From UBA4416 sp964543545 (GTDB taxonomy: Bacteria; Bacteroidota; Bacteroidia; B-17B0; Aurantibacillaceae): 64,000 nt of DNA. Location of the stretch: positions 806,001-870,000 of the forward strand of contig CAZIYT010000002.1 in NCBI GenBank assembly GCA_964543545.1, in the 5' to 3' direction. Shown here piece after piece: positions 8,557 through 17,519 of the stretch. The position numbers and the translations under genes are program-made. The notes beneath the pieces are model-generated. The model ran no database searches. It was not told the origin of the DNA and saw only the letters and a list, made by a program, of their open reading frames with translations. Position 1 is the first letter of the stretch; every line of letters begins with the position of its first letter.

Positions 8557-9921
8557 TCAGCCTGCCGCCTGGTATCTTTCTATGAGTTTCATGAATACAC
8601 TCGCCAGCTTTTCTATGTTGGCATCGTCCATCACTGTTGGATCGGTCACATAATCGCTGATGTAGCCATCAAAGGTATTTTTCATCAAGTATTGGCTAAA
8701 CTCCAGGCGATTATCTTCCTGGTTCCTCAGCTCATCCGCAAGATCGGCCAGGCTGTTGTATTTCAGCAGGTCGGTAATACTCACATGCCTGCAATAATTG
8801 ATGCGGTTGAAATAGGTTTTAGCAAAGGTAATGGCCGGCACTTTCATCAGCGCTGCCTCGTAGGCGATCGTACCGGTAACACTGGCGACCAGCTTGCTCT
8901 TTTCGATAATCCGTTTGGAATCTGTGGCCTCATTCACCATCAGGATGCCGGGATAAGACAAGAGCTTTTTATAAAAGCTGTAAGACCTGTCGCCAATGGC
9001 ATTGGTATGCTCCTTTACCAGGATCTTCCAGCCGGAAGGCAGCATGCGCCACAGGTTAATGATATTGACATGCTGGTCCTCATAATACCTCCCGCTTACA
9101 TCAATAGAGGATTCCGGTTGTTTATGAAAGCCGACAAACACGTAAGGATCGTTTTGCACGTTTTCAAAATCGACGCGCTCAACTTTATTATAGGTATTTT
9201 TATTGTATTCTTCTTTGCTGTTGACTCTGAAGCGAATTGCTTTGTTAATGATCACATTCGGGTCATTCAATTCGATATTCTCTCCACTAATAAAGCGTTT
9301 TACCCTTCCCAGACGTCCGGAAAGCGATTTGCTCTTGTTTACGATCTTATCGTTGAGCTTTAAATAGCTTGGCTTCTCCAGTTTAATGACATCTGTGGCT
9401 GTATCCTTCCCATCGAATTCAAGCATTTCCCCCTGACTCTCGTCTGTGAAAAAAGCGATCCGGTTATTCGGGATCCTTACCAGGCTACAATCCAGGTAAA
9501 GGCAATTCAACTCTTTGCGTTTTTTGACGATCCGCTGAATCAACAGCTCATGGGCCCAGGTGATTTCCCCGATCACGAAGCGAACACGGTTTGTTCTCAA
9601 AAACTCATACAAAGGCTCCTGGATATTCGTCAGGAATTTCAGGCCGTTGCCGATCTCATGCTTCCATACACGGTCGCCATAAACCAACTCATTCAGCTTA
9701 AATTCATCCACGATGGGATTCGGCCGGTTCACATCAAGCCTGCTGATGTAGAGGACCTGCTCTGTGGCGTAGTGTTGCTTAAGAAAGGTGTACTGATCTT
9801 CTTTTGTAACGACCCAGCATATGCTGATACCGTTTTTTATGAGTTTTTGCGCTATTTCATGAAACAAATATGTTTTGTAAAAATTAGCGACAAAACATAC
9901 CGTTGATCGTGTATTCTCCAT
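8557..9921 (-). CDS. Capsule/surface polysaccharide biosynthesis protein (PF05159-like)
   Basis: A 454-residue soluble protein. Its C-terminal half contains GWKILVKEHTNAIGDRS, then SVTGTIAYEAALMKVPAITF, the pattern of the capsule polysaccharide biosynthesis/transfer family related to KpsS/KpsC and to GT-B transferases. The N-terminus (STVCFVANFYKTYLFHEIAQ) looks like the first beta-alpha unit of a Rossmann domain. It directly follows the flippase gene with a one-base gap. Expected role: a glycosyltransferase acting on the lipid-linked glycan. A KpsS-like Kdo transferase role would need a Kdo supply that is not encoded in this window, so a sugar-specific claim is not made. Confidence 0.7.
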   Translation of the reverse strand: MENTRSTVCFVANFYKTYLFHEIAQKLIKNGISICWVVTKEDQYTFLKQHYATEQVLYISRLDVNRPNPIVDEFKLNELVYGDRVWKHEIGNGLKFLTNIQEPLYEFLRTNRVRFVIGEITWAHELLIQRIVKKRKELNCLYLDCSLVRIPNNRIAFFTDESQGEMLEFDGKDTATDVIKLEKPSYLKLNDKIVNKSKSLSGRLGRVKRFISGENIELNDPNVIINKAIRFRVNSKEEYNKNTYNKVERVDFENVQNDPYVFVGFHKQPESSIDVSGRYYEDQHVNIINLWRMLPSGWKILVKEHTNAIGDRSYSFYKKLLSYPGILMVNEATDSKRIIEKSKLVASVTGTIAYEAALMKVPAITFAKTYFNRINYCRHVSITDLLKYNSLADLADELRNQEDNRLEFSQYLMKNTFDGYISDYVTDPTVMDDANIEKLASVFMKLIERYQAAG

Positions 9922-9922
9922 A

Positions 9923-11161
9923 TTAATATTCTCTTTTGGTCAATATGTTTAGTTTATATAAACCAGTGACCACAAACGTTAAATTAACTGCAGCTGATAT
10001 TACCATGCATAAAGATAGCTTTAAAAGGTCAATATTTTTAAATGCCAGTAAAAGAATTGTGTAAATAAGCGAAGACACAATGGAGTAATACAGAATCCGC
10101 TTATTCGCATTCATCACTCCGAAATAAATCTCCAGGTAACCGATGTAGCACCATAAAACAATGTAGAGCAATAACAGGAATGTTGACAGCGTAAAGCGAA
10201 TATGGATCTCATCTCCAAAAAAATAATTAGTAGCCGCCACTGCGCCAATCACCATAAAGACAGACAACAACAGCACGGCATTGTATTGTCTGAAGATCTT
10301 ATAATTAAATTTGTTGTCCGTTTGCATAAAAAGCGATTTGGAAAAAAAGGAAGAAAAGGCACTGTGTGTCAACTGTATTACCAGACCTATGCGAAGAATA
10401 TAAGAGATCTGTACGGTTTCATCCTCGGATAAATAACCGTAGGCATAAATCTTCGCGTAGTTATTGATATAGCTCATGGCCAGCACATTCAGGATAATGG
10501 GCCAGGAAAATTTCAGGGCATGGCCCAGGAAGCTCACGAAACCGGCAAAGCTGAATCCTTTGAGATCTGTCAACAGGAATTTCAGGCAGACGTATAAAAT
10601 CAATAACACAGATGGAATAGAAAAATAGAGGATGGTATGTTTCCAATCGGAGAAAGCGGCCAGCATCAGGAGCAGGAAGGAAAACATATTGACAAGAAGC
10701 GAAATTCCGTAAACGCCGGAAGGATTGTCTTTTAAACGATAGATATTGGCATAAAAGCCAAGGTATAAAGTAAACAAGGTTCTGGCAACAATAACGGAGT
10801 ACAACAACAGCAGTGTTTCGTCATAAACTCTGATACCGGCAAATAAAACAAGCGAAAAGATGCAGTACACGAAGAGCAAAAAACGAAAGTAGACTTGCGA
10901 TTCACGGATAAAATGCTCCTGATCTTCCGATTTTTTATAACCATAAAACAGGTAATTGCTTAACCCCAGATCGATGACTACCATGATGATTGTGGCATAG
11001 GAAAAGGCTACTTCTACCGTGGTATACAATCCTTTATCCTTAATGATGAACAGGATAGACAAAGGCAGGGCAAACGAAACAACCTTATCTAAATAGGTTA
11101 GAAGAAAATATTGGATGAGGCTCCTGGACGTTTTATATTTTTGGATGAGACTTTTCAGCAT
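9923..11161 (-). CDS. Polysaccharide flippase, Wzx/MATE-like
   Basis: A 412-residue protein with about 12 predicted membrane helices spread along its length and basic residues near the N-terminus (LIQKYKTSRSLIQYFLLTYLDKVVSF, read here as two shorter stretches LIQKYKTSRS and LDKVVSF), as in the polysaccharide biosynthesis protein/Wzx group. Such proteins move undecaprenyl-linked repeat units from the cytoplasmic to the periplasmic face. The coding region is AT-rich like the polymerase gene. It sits 21 bases after the esterase gene in the same operon. With the initiating transferase at 870 and the polymerase at 7152 it completes a Wzx/Wzy-type route. Confidence 0.85.
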   Translation of the reverse strand: MLKSLIQKYKTSRSLIQYFLLTYLDKVVSFALPLSILFIIKDKGLYTTVEVAFSYATIIMVVIDLGLSNYLFYGYKKSEDQEHFIRESQVYFRFLLFVYCIFSLVLFAGIRVYDETLLLLYSVIVARTLFTLYLGFYANIYRLKDNPSGVYGISLLVNMFSFLLLMLAAFSDWKHTILYFSIPSVLLILYVCLKFLLTDLKGFSFAGFVSFLGHALKFSWPIILNVLAMSYINNYAKIYAYGYLSEDETVQISYILRIGLVIQLTHSAFSSFFSKSLFMQTDNKFNYKIFRQYNAVLLLSVFMVIGAVAATNYFFGDEIHIRFTLSTFLLLLYIVLWCYIGYLEIYFGVMNANKRILYYSIVSSLIYTILLLAFKNIDLLKLSLCMVISAAVNLTFVVTGLYKLNILTKREY

Positions 11162-11182
11162 TACTAAATAAACATTCCTTAA

Positions 11183-12874
11183 CTATTGTTTAACCTCTTC
11201 TTTATTAAGAATTAAATCATCAAAGACGATGCACCAATTGTAAAGAGGATAGTGTTGTGCCTGCCTGTTTCCGTATTGCTTATCTGTAAACGTAAAGATA
11301 GATTTTTCAGGGTCACTGTCTCGCAGATTACCATAACCATATTCTCTCTGAACATAACAATTCTGGCCAACTTTGAACGGAAGGTTATTCCTCAGGTCTT
11401 TTCTTTCGCCTATCACAACAGTATTGCCCTTCTGATTCAGGAAGACTTTTCGTATGATCGCTGTGGTTAGATCCTTATACTCGATATTTTTATTTACCAG
11501 CATAAAATTCCCTTCAGCAGATATGACGTTAAACTCATTGACGATATTTCCTGCAAACTCGATACTGATATGGGGAACGCCATTGATAACCGAATCTTTT
11601 ACCCCAATACCTATGATCTTTGCAGAAAGATCTCTGGAATAGGTATCTAAACCATAACTTATAAAATAAGAGCTGACATCCTCCAACGCGTCGCCCAATA
11701 CAAGCTCAACCGCATCCTGCCCGATAACTGAAGCCTTAATAACATTCACGGTTTTTGTTTTATTATAAACGCTAAAACCACAACTGCTCCCCTGTTTTGG
11801 AAGAAAAAGCGTATCCAGCGTTAATGGAGGTTCCGGTACGTTAAATTTTACAATAATGTGTTTCGGATCTTTTAATGTCGCACTTAAAGGTCTTAACGGT
11901 GTCCATTCCTTTTTCTCAAAGATGACTTTTCTCAGAACTTTAGCAAACATTTCGCCAAGCCACCTTTCACCGTCTGCCGACAGGTGAATGGGATCTCCAT
12001 GTTCCTGTGTTCCCCATACCCTGCTATTGCGGGCATTGGGCATCATGTATGTAGCCCCAACCATATACATATCTTTTTCCCTGTCGCAGGCCATGAGCTG
12101 TGCAGTGCCAATGTTAGCACCGGCTGTTTGATATGTAAAAAAGGGGATGTTTTTTTTTTGCATTGTCAGAGCTCTTATATCCTTTTGAAGATCATTTTTT
12201 AGTTGAATAAGGTCTTTAACATACAGCTCCATGAAATCCTTTTTATTTTCCAAAGGCTTATCCCACCTCGTAATGTGCCCTAGCCTGTTTGATTCCCCCT
12301 GCATCCAGGTAATGGCCATTACCGAATACGTTTTATGCAATGTGTCACAAATCAGCTTCGCTCTTTTTACATCATCAAGGATTGTTGCATAATATCCTCC
12401 TTTATTTTGACGCTCTGCAGCCCTGGGATCTTTTGCATCGTCATGAACTTTATCCAGTTCTCTTATTAAACGGCTACCTTCACCAGTGAAGCTAAATAAA
12501 AAGCTAAAGTCTTTTTTCGAAAAACCAGACGTTGAACTTTTAAGATGATCGCATAAACCATTGCCGATCGTTTCTCCTTCATGACCACGCTCCACAGCAG
12601 TTAATGGTACAAAAGCAAATAACGTACTATCTCTCCGTTCAGGCTGATTTTCAAGATACCCCCTCTTCCAGGTGTGTGTTCCTATTTTAAACCGTAGATT
12701 GCCATAACCTGTAGGTGAATCGGTGACAATTGGCAAGGAGTGCTCAGCAGCTCCCAAAGATTGCCCGACCAGTATAATATGATTGACATCAGAAATATCC
12801 TGCCCTTCAGCAAAATTACATGCCATCATCACTATGCTGCATGCATTTATCAACGTCCATTTTATAACATTCAT
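11183..12874 (-). CDS. Secreted SGNH-type carbohydrate esterase (SASA-like)
   Basis: About 563 residues with an N-terminal signal peptide that may be a lipoprotein type (hydrophobic stretch ending MMAC). SGNH esterase blocks are visible: ILVGQSLGAAEHS with the nucleophile Ser in GQS, ITWMQGESN (the sialate O-acetylesterase-like block), and PIHLSADGERW with the catalytic His three residues after an Ile/Asp-type position. These enzymes remove O-acetyl or similar groups from sugars outside the cytoplasm. The last 200 residues look like beta-sandwich material. Start 12874 is preferred because it lies just after the upstream stop; an ATG at 12916 would overlap that gene by 38 bases. In an operon with two acyltransferases it may trim glycan O-acetyl groups. 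The substrate is inferred from context only. Confidence 0.75.
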   Translation of the reverse strand: MNVIKWTLINACSIVMMACNFAEGQDISDVNHIILVGQSLGAAEHSLPIVTDSPTGYGNLRFKIGTHTWKRGYLENQPERRDSTLFAFVPLTAVERGHEGETIGNGLCDHLKSSTSGFSKKDFSFLFSFTGEGSRLIRELDKVHDDAKDPRAAERQNKGGYYATILDDVKRAKLICDTLHKTYSVMAITWMQGESNRLGHITRWDKPLENKKDFMELYVKDLIQLKNDLQKDIRALTMQKKNIPFFTYQTAGANIGTAQLMACDREKDMYMVGATYMMPNARNSRVWGTQEHGDPIHLSADGERWLGEMFAKVLRKVIFEKKEWTPLRPLSATLKDPKHIIVKFNVPEPPLTLDTLFLPKQGSSCGFSVYNKTKTVNVIKASVIGQDAVELVLGDALEDVSSYFISYGLDTYSRDLSAKIIGIGVKDSVINGVPHISIEFAGNIVNEFNVISAEGNFMLVNKNIEYKDLTTAIIRKVFLNQKGNTVVIGERKDLRNNLPFKVGQNCYVQREYGYGNLRDSDPEKSIFTFTDKQYGNRQAQHYPLYNWCIVFDDLILNKEEVKQ

Positions 12875-12878
12875 AGCT

Positions 12879-13631
12879 CTATTTTTTCTTTTCATACACA
12901 TCCTCACAGATCTCATAACCGCTTACAGGTGTAAATTTAGTTCTGGCGTCACTCCCCTCCCCAACCAGGTAGCGCAAAGGCTGATTCACATACGTTCCCG
13001 GCGTGTCCAGCGATTTGGAAACACAGGCATTAGAGCCTACTACCACAGTATCGGCTATTGTCACACCACCATTAATAATGCAGCGTGAACCGATGTAAAC
13101 ATTATTTCCGATCACAATCTCTCCATCTACTCTGAATCTTCCCGGCCCCTGCTTATCATGATAATAGGCATGCGTCCATAGTTGGCTGTCATGCCCTGCC
13201 AGTGTTGTATAATTTCCAATAGTAATGCTCCTGGTGCAATCCAGCCTGTGGTTGGCCGTAAGCTTCGAGAGTATCCCTAGTTTCAGAACGGATATTCCGT
13301 AGGTCACGCCAATCGGGGCCCGATCGATGCTGTTCTTGTTCCCGATAGCAGCCGTCTCATCCAACACGATATCTATCGGCCCGCTAATCTTATTGAGTTT
13401 CCCGATATAAGCCTGTCTGGCTATTGATAGGCTATTGATCCTGATTACGTTCAGGTGACCGATCCGCGCATGCTCTTCCAGTAATAGCCTCCCGGGTACC
13501 CATAACAGAGAAAATCCGATCCTGCTCCGGAAATGTACCTTATGTCCCAACAAGTTCAATAGCCAGAACACCAGCGGTGTCGGGAAGAAAAAGCAGCAGC
13601 CCAGGGTGATTAGTTTTTTTAAAAAATTCAT
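12879..13631 (-). CDS. Hexapeptide-repeat acyltransferase, long form
   Basis: A 250-residue protein with a hydrophobic N-terminal stretch (about 5-28) and many imperfect left-handed beta-helix hexapeptides (for example IGNNVYIGSRCIINGGVTIADTV read in units such as IGNNVY and IGSRCI). The HAYYHDKQGP segment holds a histidine in the position expected for the catalytic base of xenobiotic/galactoside acetyltransferase relatives. The family moves acetyl or other acyl groups from acyl-CoA to sugars. The gene overlaps the smaller acyltransferase at 13628 by four bases. Acetylation of the surface glycan is the likely role; the exact position cannot be told. Confidence 0.8.
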   Translation of the reverse strand: MNFLKKLITLGCCFFFPTPLVFWLLNLLGHKVHFRSRIGFSLLWVPGRLLLEEHARIGHLNVIRINSLSIARQAYIGKLNKISGPIDIVLDETAAIGNKNSIDRAPIGVTYGISVLKLGILSKLTANHRLDCTRSITIGNYTTLAGHDSQLWTHAYYHDKQGPGRFRVDGEIVIGNNVYIGSRCIINGGVTIADTVVVGSNACVSKSLDTPGTYVNQPLRYLVGEGSDARTKFTPVSGYEICEDVYEKKK

Positions 13632-14140
13632 TGGTCTTTCCTTAAGTTTCTAACAGGTTGCCCTACAATAATACTGTTTGGCGGCACATTCTTGCTGATA
13701 ACGGCGCCGGCGCCGATAATGGAATTGGCGCCTATAGTTACACCTCCGAGGATAATTGCATTGGAAGCGATCCACACACCGTCTTCGATCATTATTTCCT
13801 TGGCCATGTGAGGATAAGGCTTTGGTTTACCCAGGTCGAGGCCCGCCGTTTCAATCACTACACCTCGCGAAATCCTCACATAGGAACCAATGGTAACCTT
13901 GCTCATTGCCCCAATACAAGAATAGCGACCGATTGCGGTATGGTAGCCGATAGTGATATTTTCACCATACTTGATCTCTACTGTGCTATGACAAGAGGAC
14001 TTTCTTCCTACACTTTTTATCAATGCCCGCATTTTCAGATGGCTGTATACCGCTGAAAATTTCTCGTTGATCCACAGCAATCCTCGAATGATCGCATATA
14101 CAATCCCATTTTCAAATATGGCCCTGAAGATTTTTTTCAT
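13628..14140 (-). CDS. Hexapeptide-repeat acetyltransferase (WcaF/maltose acetyltransferase-like)
   Basis: A 170-residue LbH enzyme. Hexapeptide units run from about residue 55 to 155 (ITIGYH, IGAMSK, VTIGSY, IMIEDG, VWIASN, AIILGG, VTIGAN, SIIGAG), then the usual closing VPPNSIIVGQPVRNLRK. This is a typical length for small sugar O-acetyltransferases such as those in colanic-acid clusters. The start is 4 bases after the dioxygenase gene. It probably O-acetylates a sugar of the glycan using acetyl-CoA. Two acyltransferases side by side suggest two different acetylated positions. Confidence 0.85.
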   Translation of the reverse strand: MKKIFRAIFENGIVYAIIRGLLWINEKFSAVYSHLKMRALIKSVGRKSSCHSTVEIKYGENITIGYHTAIGRYSCIGAMSKVTIGSYVRISRGVVIETAGLDLGKPKPYPHMAKEIMIEDGVWIASNAIILGGVTIGANSIIGAGAVISKNVPPNSIIVGQPVRNLRKDQ

Positions 14141-14144
14141 GGAT

Positions 14145-15014
14145 TTATTTGATCAATAAACGGTTAATGTATGGATTGTATGGATTAGTACCAATAGCTT
14201 CGGGGCTATAATTTTCCACAGCAATCGGGTACAAGGAATACTGGATCTGCAATAGAAGACGATCTTCACTTTCAGGCAATAAGCCTTTGTGAAAGCCATA
14301 GGTATCCACAATAAAAGCACTTCCCTTCGGCTCCGTAAAAGTCATCACATTTTCTTTTCCGAATGTAGTTTCAATTTCTTTATCCGAGTAACGTCTGATT
14401 TTGCGAAGCTTAGGTGATTGGGAAGAATGCTTCACATAAATGTGCGGACCGGCTTTGGAATTGACATCCGTAAGGTAAACAAACAATTTGCAAAAACGCC
14501 AGTCGTCCAGGTCTCGGTGATACAACTGCGCATGCTCCGCCTGCTTTCTGCCACCAAAAGACCACCACATGTTAATGTTTGAGATCGTCGGCTTCGCTCC
14601 TAAAAACTCCTGAACCACACGCAGAACCCCACTATCGTTAGCCAAATCCATAATGGGTTTGAACTTTATAAGGTCTTCCCTCCTGTAATACGCCACATGC
14701 GTTTCCTTAGGCGCATTAGCCGGGTCCACAGGCTTGTTAGCATCATGGTAGGTATCATAGCAATGAATCTGTTGGGAGTACGCTATGATCTGCTTTACCA
14801 GCTCATCACTTACCTTATGATCCATGATTGTAAATCCATTATCGATCAGCTCCTGTGTATGCACTCCTTCTTTCGCTTTATCTACTAATACGGAGCCGTT
14901 GTCATCGATTTTAAGCTTGCCCAACATCCTGGCTTTGCTGTTCACGACAAGATCCATCAATGGCTTGATGGTCATTTTCCGCATAACTAAAAACTCTATT
15001 TTCTTTTTTGACAT
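14145..15014 (-). CDS. Fe(II)/2-oxoglutarate dioxygenase, phytanoyl-CoA dioxygenase (PhyH) family
   Basis: A 289-residue protein with the PhyH metal site in order: YHRDLDD gives His166 and Asp168 of the HxD motif, DTYGFHKG gives the distal His242, and EDRLLLQIQYS gives Arg252, which binds 2-oxoglutarate. Family members hydroxylate or otherwise oxidise small molecules using O2, Fe(II) and 2-oxoglutarate. All ligands are present, so the enzyme should be active. It sits between the acyltransferase (4-base gap) and pseI (15-base gap) in the nonulosonate operon, so its substrate may be a sugar or a sugar-linked acyl group. That is an inference from position; PhyH substrates cannot be predicted from sequence. 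Confidence 0.82.
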   Translation of the reverse strand: MSKKKIEFLVMRKMTIKPLMDLVVNSKARMLGKLKIDDNGSVLVDKAKEGVHTQELIDNGFTIMDHKVSDELVKQIIAYSQQIHCYDTYHDANKPVDPANAPKETHVAYYRREDLIKFKPIMDLANDSGVLRVVQEFLGAKPTISNINMWWSFGGRKQAEHAQLYHRDLDDWRFCKLFVYLTDVNSKAGPHIYVKHSSQSPKLRKIRRYSDKEIETTFGKENVMTFTEPKGSAFIVDTYGFHKGLLPESEDRLLLQIQYSLYPIAVENYSPEAIGTNPYNPYINRLLIK

Positions 15015-15029
15015 CTGTTCAGGATTATG

Positions 15030-16052
15030 TTATGAAATATAGTCTGCTGATAAAGGCGTGCCTTTAGAAAGATCCTTCGTGGCTTTCTTTCCTAAAACAT
15101 CCTTGTAATATTTGGTATGCATCCCAAAGCCCGGGCGCACCGATCTCACATTTTGTTCCGTGAGCATTTCTCCCGCTTTCACGTCCTCCGCAATATACAA
15201 GGACCTCGAGAACTCTCGACTCTTCCGTTTTTTTTCGGTCAGCTCGTAATCCACTTTCCCCATCATTTTTTCTGCCAGGCGCACAGCGCTTACCATCTGG
15301 GTGAACTCCTGCTCATCGAGCGAGAAGTGCGCGTCCGGCCCGCCAATGGAACGGTTCAGGATAAAATGTTTTTCGATGACCTTCGCACCCAACGCCACTG
15401 CCACAACGGGAGCTTCAATGCCCATGGTATGATCGGATAAGCCGACGTTTACCTTAAAGCGTTGTTTCAGATCGGGAATCGTGAGGAGGTTCGCATCCTC
15501 TGGCGCCGCCGGATAAGCCGACGTGCATTGCAATAAGGTAATGTCGTTGTTTCCTGCTTTACGGCAGGTTTCCAGGGCCAGCTCAATGTCTTCGATACCG
15601 GCAATGCCTGTGGAAATGATGACCGGCTTGCCTTTGGAGGCAACGTATTCTATCAAAGGGATATCCGTGATCTCAAAGGACGCAATCTTATAAGCCGGAA
15701 CATTGAATGTTTCCAGGAAGTCTACGGCTGTTTTGTCAAACGGTGAAGAGAAGCAAATCAACCCTTCTTCTTTTGCTGTTTCAAACAAGGGCTTGTGCCA
15801 TTCCCAGGATAGGGACGCATCCACGTAAAGATCGTAGAGGTATTGCCCGTCCCAGTGCGTGCCCTGCTTGATCCTGAAATCATCGCTCTTCACATTCAGG
15901 GTAATCGTATCAGCAGTGTAAGTTTGCAATTTAATCGCGTCTGCCCCTGCCCTTTTAGCGGCGCGGATAGTTTCTTTCGCAATTTCCACATCACCGCCGT
16001 GATTGGCAGAAAGCTCAGCAATGATAAAGCATGCTTTGTTATTGAACATCAT
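15030..16052 (-). CDS. pseI: Pseudaminic acid synthase (NeuB family)
   Basis: Condenses phosphoenolpyruvate with a 2,4-diacetamido-2,4,6-trideoxy-L-altrose to give the nine-carbon acid pseudaminic acid. The 340 residues show the NeuB TIM barrel (IIAELSANHGGD, IKLQTYTADTITL, TLLQCTSAYPAAPEDANL, GLSDHTMG, GGPDAHFSL) and a C-terminal SAF/antifreeze-like domain (SLYIAEDVKAGEMLTEQNVR). The TADTITL and YPAAPEDANL wording matches the PseI branch better than sialic acid NeuB or LegI, and pseB and pseC in the same operon support that. Its start lies 14 bases inside the end of the fused pseG gene, which makes its substrate. Two adjacent ATG codons are possible starts. Confidence 0.9.
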   Translation of the reverse strand: MMFNNKACFIIAELSANHGGDVEIAKETIRAAKRAGADAIKLQTYTADTITLNVKSDDFRIKQGTHWDGQYLYDLYVDASLSWEWHKPLFETAKEEGLICFSSPFDKTAVDFLETFNVPAYKIASFEITDIPLIEYVASKGKPVIISTGIAGIEDIELALETCRKAGNNDITLLQCTSAYPAAPEDANLLTIPDLKQRFKVNVGLSDHTMGIEAPVVAVALGAKVIEKHFILNRSIGGPDAHFSLDEQEFTQMVSAVRLAEKMMGKVDYELTEKKRKSREFSRSLYIAEDVKAGEMLTEQNVRSVRPGFGMHTKYYKDVLGKKATKDLSKGTPLSADYIS

Positions 16053-17502
16053 GTTTTTCTAATTTGTAAATAAAACTGTCGGCACCATGTACCTTTTCTT
16101 CTCGTGTTTTTTTGTAGCCGGCCTTCTCGAAAGAGCGGATGGAAGCCTGATTGTGTGTTTTAATAAAGGCTTCTACCGGCATCCTGTTTCTTTCAAAATA
16201 CAGCTTTGCCGTGCCTTTCAGGAATTCCGGCGCCAGGCCTTTTCCCCTGAACTGCTCTGCAACGGAAACTCCCACCACCGCATGATCTTCCAATACGTCG
16301 TAACGGATCATCCCGGCAGGCTCATGATTGAGCTCAGCAATATAGATCAGGGAAGCCGGGTCGGCCAGCTTTTTTGTAAACCAGGCTTTGTGCGTTTCCA
16401 AAGGGATCGCTTCCGAGAAATAAGAGTTTTCCCGTGATACCTTGTCGTTGGCCCATTCGTAGATGAGCAGCACATCGTCTGCATTTGCCCTTCTATAGGT
16501 AATCTCCGCAAAGAGCGCCAGAAAACGGTCTTTGATCTGTGCATCGAACGCCACTGCCTGTGCCTGCAATTGTGCAGAATAATCACTTTGCTGCAGGATG
16601 GTTTTTATCTTTTCTTTAAAATCCTCTGTGTTGCTGTGCTCCAGGTTCCCTGCTCCAAAAATAAGCTGATGGTCCAGGCAGCCCTGGTACAGGCCTTTTT
16701 GGTTCTCCACATAATAACCGGATAAAACCGGCATTTTCACAGAGCATAATTCATACAGAATGGTACTGGAAGAAGCGATCGCAAAATCGCAGATCTTCAT
16801 CAGCTCCGCCAACGCGTTCTCCGAAAGATTTTGATGGATCTGAAGACGTGTTTCAGATGTCTTGAGCTCAAAAATACCGCGGTGTACATAAGCCGCACCC
16901 AGCACAACATGAACGCCCCTGATCTCCGGAAAAAACAACAAAGCCCTGGTCGCTTTTAAACTGAGGTCAAATGGATCGGCGCCACCGAAGCACACAAAGG
17001 CTGTTTTCAGAGCCTGCGTTTCACGGTATTGTTTAGCCGCTTCCAGGAAGGCTGGTCTTAAGATAGCGTACTTTGTACCCAGCGCCAGTTTGGTGTAAGC
17101 TTCGCGGCTGTACTCGGAAGCACGTGCTGCTAACGAATGATTGATTACCACATCCGCATACATGTGTTCTTTGCAAAAATCGTCGATGTAGCTAAGGTGA
17201 TAACCCCTCTCTTTTAAGGCACGCTGCCAGGCCGCGTCAAATTGATAACCATCGGCTACAATCCTGTATTCCTTTGCCGGATAGTGCTCCTGCAGCCATT
17301 CCGGCTCCTGCGCCACCGAAACCGCTTCGGGAATCAGGGCATAGCAATAATCCGTAGGAATAGCGCTCACAGTTGTTTGAGCGGATGTTACCAAAACAAC
17401 CTCATATTCTTTTCTGAAAAGCTCCACCAGGGCAAAAATACGGTACAGGTGGCCTAAGCCAATCTCACTGTTACCGTCTGCTCTGAATAAAATGCGTTTC
17501 AT
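16039..17502 (-). CDS. Fused PseG (UDP-sugar hydrolase) and PseH-like GNAT acetyltransferase
   Basis: A 487-residue two-domain protein. Residues 1 to about 330 are PseG-like: RADGNSEIGLGHLYR contains His18, the catalytic histidine of the GxGHxxR motif, and FGGADPFDLSLKATRAL and the ASSSTILYELCSVKMPVLS stretch complete the GT28-like UDP site. This domain releases UDP from UDP-2,4-diacetamido-2,4,6-trideoxy-beta-L-altrose. Residues from about 335 form a GNAT fold (YRRANADDVLLIYEWAN, VSVAEQFRGKGLAPEF, NQASIRSFEKAGY), as in PseH, which acetylates the 4-amino group one step earlier. No stand-alone pseH is visible, so the fusion probably does both consecutive steps. The gene overlaps pseI by 14 bases. 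Confidence 0.88.
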   Translation of the reverse strand: MKRILFRADGNSEIGLGHLYRIFALVELFRKEYEVVLVTSAQTTVSAIPTDYCYALIPEAVSVAQEPEWLQEHYPAKEYRIVADGYQFDAAWQRALKERGYHLSYIDDFCKEHMYADVVINHSLAARASEYSREAYTKLALGTKYAILRPAFLEAAKQYRETQALKTAFVCFGGADPFDLSLKATRALLFFPEIRGVHVVLGAAYVHRGIFELKTSETRLQIHQNLSENALAELMKICDFAIASSSTILYELCSVKMPVLSGYYVENQKGLYQGCLDHQLIFGAGNLEHSNTEDFKEKIKTILQQSDYSAQLQAQAVAFDAQIKDRFLALFAEITYRRANADDVLLIYEWANDKVSRENSYFSEAIPLETHKAWFTKKLADPASLIYIAELNHEPAGMIRYDVLEDHAVVGVSVAEQFRGKGLAPEFLKGTAKLYFERNRMPVEAFIKTHNQASIRSFEKAGYKKTREEKVHGADSFIYKLEKHDVQ

Positions 17503-17519
17503 ACGTGCTGTTAAAAATC

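Noticed and set aside
8692..9363. Plus-strand frame of 223 codons inside the capsule biosynthesis gene
   Set aside because: Antisense to a well-supported gene, no recognisable motif and an unusual composition.
15030..16052. Sialic acid (neuB) or legionaminic acid (legI) synthase
   Set aside because: The partner genes are of the pseB/pseC kind and the motifs fit the PseI branch better.
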